Shown here: positions 56,580 to 64,000 of the stretch, one piece after another
Numbering within the stretch: position 1 is the first letter of the stretch
Layout: each line of letters starts with the position of its first letter
Source of the DNA: Heliocidaris erythrogramma
Taxonomy: Eukaryota; Echinodermata; Echinoidea; Camarodonta; Echinometridae
Length of the DNA stretch: 64,000 nucleotides
Assembly: GCA_025617745.1 (NCBI GenBank)
Contig: CM046873.1
Location: 31,217,101 to 31,281,100 of the forward strand
Direction: 5' to 3'
Position numbers and translations under genes: made by a program
Notes under the pieces: model-generated
What the model was told of the DNA's origin: nothing
Databases searched by the model: none
What the model saw: only the letters and a program-made list of their open reading frames with translations

Positions 56580-59500
56580 CAATTCAAAATGAATCAAGCT
56601 AGTATTACAAGTGTTACAGATGTTCGCAAGACATTTCATATTCTTAGCTGTTTACACCATGAAAAAGAGGAGATATTCAGCTTTATTATGGTATAGGTCA
56701 CTATGCTTAGCAAGTTGTCTGGAGCTTACTGTTTAAACTTCAACACGGCATATCTTCTCGATATTATTACACTTCGCATGAACAATAGCGCCAGTGCAAT
56801 ATTCTATGCAGCTTCACGTAACTCAATAATGAAGTTCTGCAGAAAAAGTGTTATAAATATTCGCAAGACATTTCATATTCTTAGCTCTTTACACCATGAA
56901 AAAGAGGAGATATTCAGCTTTATTATGGTATAGGTCGCTATGCTTAGCAAGTTGTCTGGATCTTACTGTTTAAACTTCAACACGGCTATATTCTCGGTAT
57001 TATTACGCTTCGCATGAACAATACCACCAGTGCAATATTCTATGCAGCTTCACGTAACTCAATAATGAAGTTCTGCAGAAAAAGTGTTATAAATGTTCGC
57101 AAGACATTTCATATTCTTAGCTGATTACACCATGAAAAAGAGGAGATATTCAGCTTTATCATGGTATAGGTCGCTATGCTTAGCAAGTTGTCTGGATCTT
57201 ACTGTTTAAACTTCAACACGGCACATATTCTCGATATTATTACACTTCGCACGAACAATACCGCCAGTGCAATATTCTACGCAGCTTCACGTAACTAAAT
57301 AATGAAGTTCTGCAGAAAAAGTGTTATAAATGTTCGCAAGACATTTCATATTCTTAGCTGATTACACTATTAAATAGAGGAGATATTCAGCTTTCTTATG
57401 GTATAGGTCGCTATGCTTAGCAAGTTGTCTGGATCTTACTGTTTAAACTTCAACACGGCACATATTCTCGAAATATTACACTTCGTATGAACATTAGCGC
57501 CAATGCGGAATTCGCGTAACTCAATAATGAAGTTCTGCAGAAAAAGTGTTATAAATATTCGCAAGACATTTCATATTCTTAGCTGTTTACACCATGACAA
57601 AGAGGAGATATTCAGCTTTATTATGGTATAGGTCGCTATGCTTAGCAAGTTGTCTGGATCTTACTGTTTAAACTTCAACACGGCATATATTCTCGATATT
57701 ATTACGCTTCGCATGAACAATAGCGCCAGTGTAATATTCTATGCAGCTTCACGTAACTCAATAATGAAGTTCTGCAGAAAAAGTGTTATAAATGTTCGCA
57801 AGACATTTCATATTCTTAGCTGATTACACCATGAAAAAGAGGAGATATTCAGCTTTATCATGGTATAGGTCGCTATGCTTAGCAAGTTGTCTGGATCTTA
57901 CTGTTTAAACTTCAACACGGCACATATTCTCGATATTATTACACTTCGCACGAGCAATACCGCCAGTGCAATATTCTACGCAGCTTCACGTAACTAAATA
58001 ATGAAGTTCTGCAGAAAAAGTGTTATAAATGTTCGCAAGACATTTCATATTCTTAGCTGATTACACTATTAAATAGAGGAGATATTCAGCTTTCTTATGG
58101 TATAGGTCGCTATGCTTAGCAAGTTGTCTGGATCTTACTGTTTAAACTTCAACACGGCACATATTCTCGAAATATTACACTTCGTATGAACATTAGCGCC
58201 AATGCGGAATTCGCGTAACTCAATAATGAAGTTCTGCAGAAAAAGTGTTATAAATATTCGCAAGACATTTCATATTCTTAGCTGATTACACCATGACAAA
58301 GAGGAGATATTCAGCTTTATTATGGTATAGGTCGCTATGCTTAGCAAGTTGTCTGGATCTTACTGTTTAAACTTCAACACGGCACATATTCTCGATATTA
58401 TTACACTTCGCACGAACAATACCGCCAGTGCAATATTCTACGCAGCTTCACGTAACTAAATAATGAAGTTCTGCAGAAATAGTGTTGTAAATGTTCGCAA
58501 GACATTTCATATTCTTAGCTGATTACACTATTAAATAGAGGAGATATTCAGCTTTATTATGGTATAGGTCGCTATGCTTAGCAAGTTGTCTGGATCTTAC
58601 TGTTTAAACTTCAACACGGCACATATTCTTGAAATAATATACACTCCGCATTAAAGCGCTCGTATTGTATTATGGAGCTTCGTAACTCAATAATGAAGTT
58701 CTGAAGAAAAAGTGTGTAAATGTTCGCAAGACATTTCATATTCTTAGCTGTTTACACCATGACAAAGAGGAGATATTCAGCTTTATTATGGTATAGGTCG
58801 CTATGCTTAGCAAGTTGTCTGGATCTTACTGTTTAAACTTCAACACGGCATATATTCTCGATATTATTACGCTTCGCATGAACAATAGCGCCAGTGTAAT
58901 ATTCTATGCAGCTTCACGTAACTCAATAATGAAGTTCTGCAGAAAAAGTGTTATAAATGTTCGCAAGACATTTCATATTCTTAGCTGATTACACCATGAA
59001 AAAGAGGAGATATTCAGCTTTATCATGGTATAGGTCGCTATGCTTAGCAAGTTGTCTGGATCTTACTGTTTAAACTTCAACACGGCACATATTCTCGATA
59101 TTATTACACTTCGCACGAGCAATACCGCCAGTGCAATATTCTACGCAGCTTCACGTAACTAAATAATGAAGTTCTGCAGAAAAAGTGTTATAAATGTTCG
59201 CAAGACATTTCATATTCTTAGCTGATTACACTATTAAATAGAGGAGATATTCAGCTTTCTTATGGTATAGGTCGCTATGCTTAGCAAGTTGTCTGGATCT
59301 TACTGTTTAAACTTCAACACGGCACATATTCTCGAAATATTACACTTCGTATGAACATTAGCGCCAATGCGGAATTCGCGTAACTCAATAATGAAGTTCT
59401 GCAGAAAAAGTGTTATAAATATTCGCAAGACATTTCATATTCTTAGCTGATTACACCATGACAAAGAGGAGATATTCAGCTTTATTATGGTATAGGTCGC

Positions 59501-62248
59501 TATGCTTAGCAAGTTGTCTGGATCTTACTGTTTAAACTTCAACACGGCACATATTCTCGATATTATTACACTTCGCACGAACAATACCGCCAGTGCAATA
59601 TTCTACGCAGCTTCACGTAACTAAATAATGAAGTTCTGCAGAAATAGTGTTATAAATGTTCGCAAGACATTTCATATTCTTAGCTGATTACACTATTAAA
59701 TAGAGGAGATATTCAGCTTTATTATGGTATAGGTCGCTATGCTTAGCAAGTTGTCTGGATCTTACTGTTTAAACTTCAACACGGCACATATTCTTGAAAT
59801 AATATACACTCCGCATTAAAGCGCTCGTATTGTATTATGGAGCTTCGTAACTCAATAATGAAGTTCTGAAGAAAAAGTGTGTAAATGTTCGCAAGACATT
59901 TCATATTCTTAGCTGTTTACACCATGACAAAGAGGAGATATTCAGCTTTATTATGGTATAGGTCGCTATGCTTAGCAAGTTGTCTGGATCTTACTGTTTA
60001 AACTTCAACACGGCATATATTCTCGATATTATTACGCTTCGCATGAACAATAGCGCCAGTGTAATATTCTATGCAGCTTCACGTAACTCAATAATGAAGT
60101 TCTGCAGAAAAAGTGTTATAAATGTTCGCAAGACATTTCATATTCTTAGCTGATTACACCATGAAAAAGAGGAGATATTCAGCTTTATCATGGTATAGGT
60201 CGCTATGCTTAGCAAGTTGTCTGGATCTTACTGTTTAAACTTCAACACGGCACATATTCTCGATATTATTACACTTCGCACGAACAATACCGCCAGTGCA
60301 ATATTCTACGCAGCTTCACGTAACTAAATAATGAAGTTCTGCAGAAAAAGTGTTATAAATGTTCGCAAGACATTTCATATTCTTAGCTGATTACACTATT
60401 AAATAGAGGAGATATTCAGCTTTCTTATGGTATAGGTCGCTATGCTTAGCAAGTTGTCTGGATCTTACTGTTTAAACTTCAACACGGCACAAATTCTTGA
60501 AATATTACACTCCGCATTAAAGCGCTCGTACTGTATTATGGAGCTTCGTAACTCAATAATGAAGTTCTGCAGAAAAAAGTGTTATAAATGTTCGCAAGAC
60601 ATTTCATATTCTTAGCTGATTACACCATGAAATAGAGGAGATATTCAGCTTTATCATGGTATAGGTCACTATGCTTAGCAAGTTGTCTGGATCTTACTGT
60701 TTAAACTTCAACACGGCACATATTCTCGAAATATTACACTTCGTATGAACATTAGCGCCAATGCGGAATTCGCGTAACTCAATAATGAAGTTCTGCAGAA
60801 AAAGTGTTATAAATATTCGCAAGACATTTCATATTCTTAGCTGATTACACCATGACAAAGAGGAGATATTCAGCTTTATTATGGTATAGGTCGCTATGCT
60901 TAGCAAGTTGTCTGGATCTTACTGTTTAAACTTCAACACGGCACATATTCTCGATATTATTACACTTCGCACGAACAATACCGCCAGTGCAATATTCTAC
61001 GCAGCTTCACGTAACTAAATAATGAAGTTCGGCAGAAATAGTGTTGTAAATGTTCGCAAGACATTTCATATTCTTAGCTGTTTACACCATGACAAAGAGG
61101 AGATATTCAGCTTTATTATGGTATAGGTCGCTATGCTTAGCAAGTTGTTTGGATCTTACTGTTTAAACTTCAACACGGCACATATTCTTGAAATAATATA
61201 CACTCCGCATTAAACATGTTAAAGCGCTCGTATTGTATTATGGAGCTTCGTAACTCAATAATGAAGTTCTGAAGAAAAAGTGTGTAAATGTTCGCAAGAC
61301 ATTTCATATTCTTAGCTGATTACACCATGAAATAGAGGAGATATTCAGCTTTATCATGGTATAGGTCACTATGCTTAGCAAGTTGTCTGGATCTTACTGT
61401 TTAAACTTCAACACGGCACATATTCCCGAAATATTACACTTCGTATGAACAATAGCGCCAGTGCGGTATTACGGGGCTTCACCTTACTCAATAATGAAGT
61501 TCGGCAGAAATAGTGTTGTAAATGTTCGCAAGACATTTCATATTCTTAGCTGATTACACCATGACAAAGAGGAGATATTCAGCTTTATTATGGTATAGGT
61601 CGCTATGCTTAGCAAGTTGTCTGGATCTTACTGTTTAAACTTCAACACGGCATATATTCTCGATATTATTACGCTTCGCATGAACAATAGCGCCAGTGTA
61701 ATATTCTATGCAGCTTCACGTAACTCAATAATGAAGTTCTGCAGAAAAAGTGTTATAAATGTTCGCAAGACATTTCATATTCTTAGCTGATTACACTATT
61801 AAATAGAGGAGATATTCAGCTTTCTTATGGTATAGGTCACTATGCTTAGCAAGTTGTCTGGATCTTACTGTTTAAACTTCAACACGGCACATATTCTTGA
61901 AATAATATACACTCCGCATTAAAGCGCTCGTATTGTATTATGGAGCTTCGTAACTCAATAATGAAGTTCTGAAGAAAAAGTGTGTAAATGTTCGCAAGAC
62001 ATTTCATATTCTTAGCTGATTACACCATGAAATAGAGGAGATATTCAGCTTTATCATGGTATAGGTCACTATGCTTAGCAAGTTGTCTGGATCTTACTGT
62101 TTAAACTTCAACACGGCACATATTCCCGAAATATTACACTTCGTATGAACAATAGCGCCAGGGCGGTATTACGGGGCTTCACCTTACTCAATAATGAAGT
62201 TCGGCAGAAATAGTGTTGTAAATGTTCGCAAGACATTTCATATTCTTA
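56580..62248 (+). repeat. Satellite array, monomer about 233 bp, forward part
   Basis: About 24 tandem monomers, each with ATGCTTAGCAAGTTGTCTGG, GTTTAAACTTCAACACGGC and TTCGCAAGACATTTCATATT. Anchor ATGs fall at 56703, 56940, 57176, 57413, 57638, 57875, 58112, 58337, 58574, 58803 and so on, giving steps of 225-238 bp. The first monomer at the left edge is degenerate. The repeated 61-codon frame is a by-product of the repeat. Confidence 0.95.
57638..60670 (+). repeat. Higher-order repeat, 5 monomers = 1165 bp
   Basis: Monomers of 237, 237, 225, 237 and 229 bp form an ordered set of five variants. The set repeats at 57638-58802 and 58803-59967 almost without change and begins a third time at 59968. 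After about 60442 the order breaks up into mosaics. Confidence 0.92.
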
Positions 62249-64000
62249 AACAGTAAGATCCAGACAACTTGCTAAGCATAGTGACCTATACCATGATAAA
62301 GCTAAATATCTCCTCTTTTTCATGGTGTAATCAGCTAAGAATATGAAATGTCTTGCGAACATTTATAACACTTTTTCTGCAGAACTTCATTATTGAGTTA
62401 CGAAGCTTCATAATACAATACGAGCGCTTTAATGCGGATTTTTTTATTTTTTCAAGAATTTGTGCCGTGTTGAAGTTTAAACAGTAAGATCCAGACAACT
62501 TGCTAAGCATAGCGACCTATACCATAATAAAGCTGAATATCTCCTCTATTTCATGGTGTAAACAGCTAAGAATATGAAATGTCTTGCGAACATTTATAAC
62601 ACTATTTCTGCCGAACTTCATTATTGAGTAAGGTGAAGTCCCGTAATACAGTACGAGCGCTTTAATGCGGAGTGTAATATTTCAAGAATTTGTGCCGTGT
62701 TGAAGTTTAAACAGTAAGATCCAGACAACTTGCTAAGCATAGTGACCTATACCATAATAAAGCTGAATATCTCTTCTATTTCATGGTGTAAACAGCTAAG
62801 AATATGAAATGTCTTGCGAACATATATAACACTTTTTTCTGCAGAACTTCATTATTGAGTTACGAAGCTCCATAATACAGTACGAGCGCTCTAATGCGGA
62901 GTGTAATATTTCGAGAATATGTGCCGTGTTGAGGTTTAAACAGTAAGATCCAGACAATTTGCTAAGCATAGTGACCTATACCATGATAAAGCTGAATATC
63001 TCCTCTATTTCATGGTGTAAACAGCTAAGAATATGAAATGTCTTGCGAACATTTATAACACTTTTTTCTGCAGAACTTCATTATTGAGTTACGAAGTCCC
63101 GTAATACAGTACGAGCGCTTTAATGCGGAGTGTAATATTTCAAGAATTTGTGCCGTGTTGAAGTTTAAACAGTAAGATCCAGACAACTTGCTAAGCATAG
63201 CGACCTATACCATAATAAAGCTGAATATCTCCTCTATTTCATGGTGTAAACAGCTAAGAATATGAAATGTCTTGCGAACATTTATAACACTATTTCTGCC
63301 GAACTTCATTATTGAGTAAGGTGAAGTCCCATAATACAATACGAGCGCTTTAATGCGGAGTGTATATTATTTCAAGAATATGTGCCGTGTTGAAGTTTAA
63401 ACAGTAAGATCCTGACAACTTGCTAAGCATAGTGAGTTATACCATGATAAAGCTGAATATCTCCTCTATTTCATGGTGTAATCAGCTAAGAATATGAAAT
63501 GTCTTGCGAACATTTACAACACTATTTCTGCCGAACTTCATTATTGAGTAAGGTGAAGCCCCGTAATACCGCACTGGCGCTATTGTTCATACGAAGTGTA
63601 ATATTTCGGGAATATGTGCCGTGTTTAGGTTTAAACAGTAAGATCCAGACAACTTGCTAAGCATAGTGACCTATACCATGATAAAGCTGAATATCTCTTC
63701 TATTTCATGGTGTAATCAGCTAAGAATATGAAATGTCTTGCGAACATTTACAACACTATTTCTGCCGAACTTCATTATTGAGTAAGGTGAAGCCCCGTAA
63801 TACCGCACTGGCGCTATTGTTCATACGAAGTGTAATATTTCGGGAATATGTGCCGTGTTTAGGTTTAAACAGTAAGATCCAGACAACTTGCTAAGCATAG
63901 TGACCTATACCATGATAAAGCTGAATATCTCTTCTATTTCATGGTGTAATCAGCTAAGAATATGAAATGTCTTGCGAACATTTACAACACTATTTCTGCC
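62249..64000 (-). repeat. Satellite array, inverted part, runs off the window
   Basis: The same monomer continues on the opposite strand (GACAACTTGCTAAGCATAG, GAAATGTCTTGCGAACAT). About eight copies are seen to the window end, mostly of the variant with AATACGAGCGCTTTAATGCG or its GCACTGGCGCTATTG relative. The last two copies (about 63410-64000) are nearly identical to each other. Confidence 0.95.

Noticed and set aside
57638-61790. Recurring 61-codon frame in the satellite
   Set aside because: It repeats because one monomer variant repeats. Related variants break the frame, and there is no splice or promoter context.

Overview
The window is eukaryotic nuclear DNA, AT-rich and intron-rich, with many short terminal-inverted-repeat (TIR) elements, tRNA-derived SINEs, LINE remnants and simple repeats. 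The repeat style (TACATGTA-rich spacers, TTAA-flanked miniature elements, SINEs with a tRNA head) and the protein sequences suggest a marine invertebrate, most likely an echinoderm. That placement is an inference from style, not from a search.

Three host genes can be supported. (1) Transaldolase (TALDO1), plus strand: exons 2-9 at 9181-16691 are joined by consistent GT-AG junctions, and exon 1 was not found. (2) PRELID2, a PRELI/MSF1-domain protein, minus strand: six exons at 23618-30050 encode a complete 179-residue protein, and one intron uses a GC-AG pair. (3) A C2H2 zinc-finger protein, minus strand: two exons at 48927-51796 encode 724 residues with six fingers at the C terminus. The first is a pentose-phosphate enzyme, the second a putative mitochondrial lipid-transfer protein and the third a nuclear DNA-binding protein. 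Nothing in the sequence links them functionally.

The remainder is mobile and repetitive DNA. 1-9180 is TALDO1 intron 1 or upstream DNA full of small elements. 19-23 kb and the PRELID2 introns carry more of these, including a hAT-like element with an 8-bp target duplication. 31.9-42.8 kb is a large imperfect inverted duplication. Each arm holds a damaged copy of a gene for an XPG/FEN-like PIN nuclease fused to a cysteine-rich CXC module. The right arm was later split by a 5'-truncated LINE whose empty site survives in the left arm. The left arm was split by a 991-bp TIR element whose empty site survives in the right arm. 44.3-45.3 kb holds six copies of a 15-bp motif of unknown role. 53.8-56.0 kb is a 2.1-kb palindrome whose arms each carry an exon-like open frame bounded by good splice sites. 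56.6-64.0 kb is a satellite array with a monomer of about 233 bp, organised into a 5-monomer higher-order unit of 1165 bp, and it flips orientation at about 62248.

The most unusual items are the two-arm PIN-CXC element with different damage in each arm, the palindrome with mirrored exons, and the higher-order satellite with its inversion. All calls come from reading the sequence; no database search was run.
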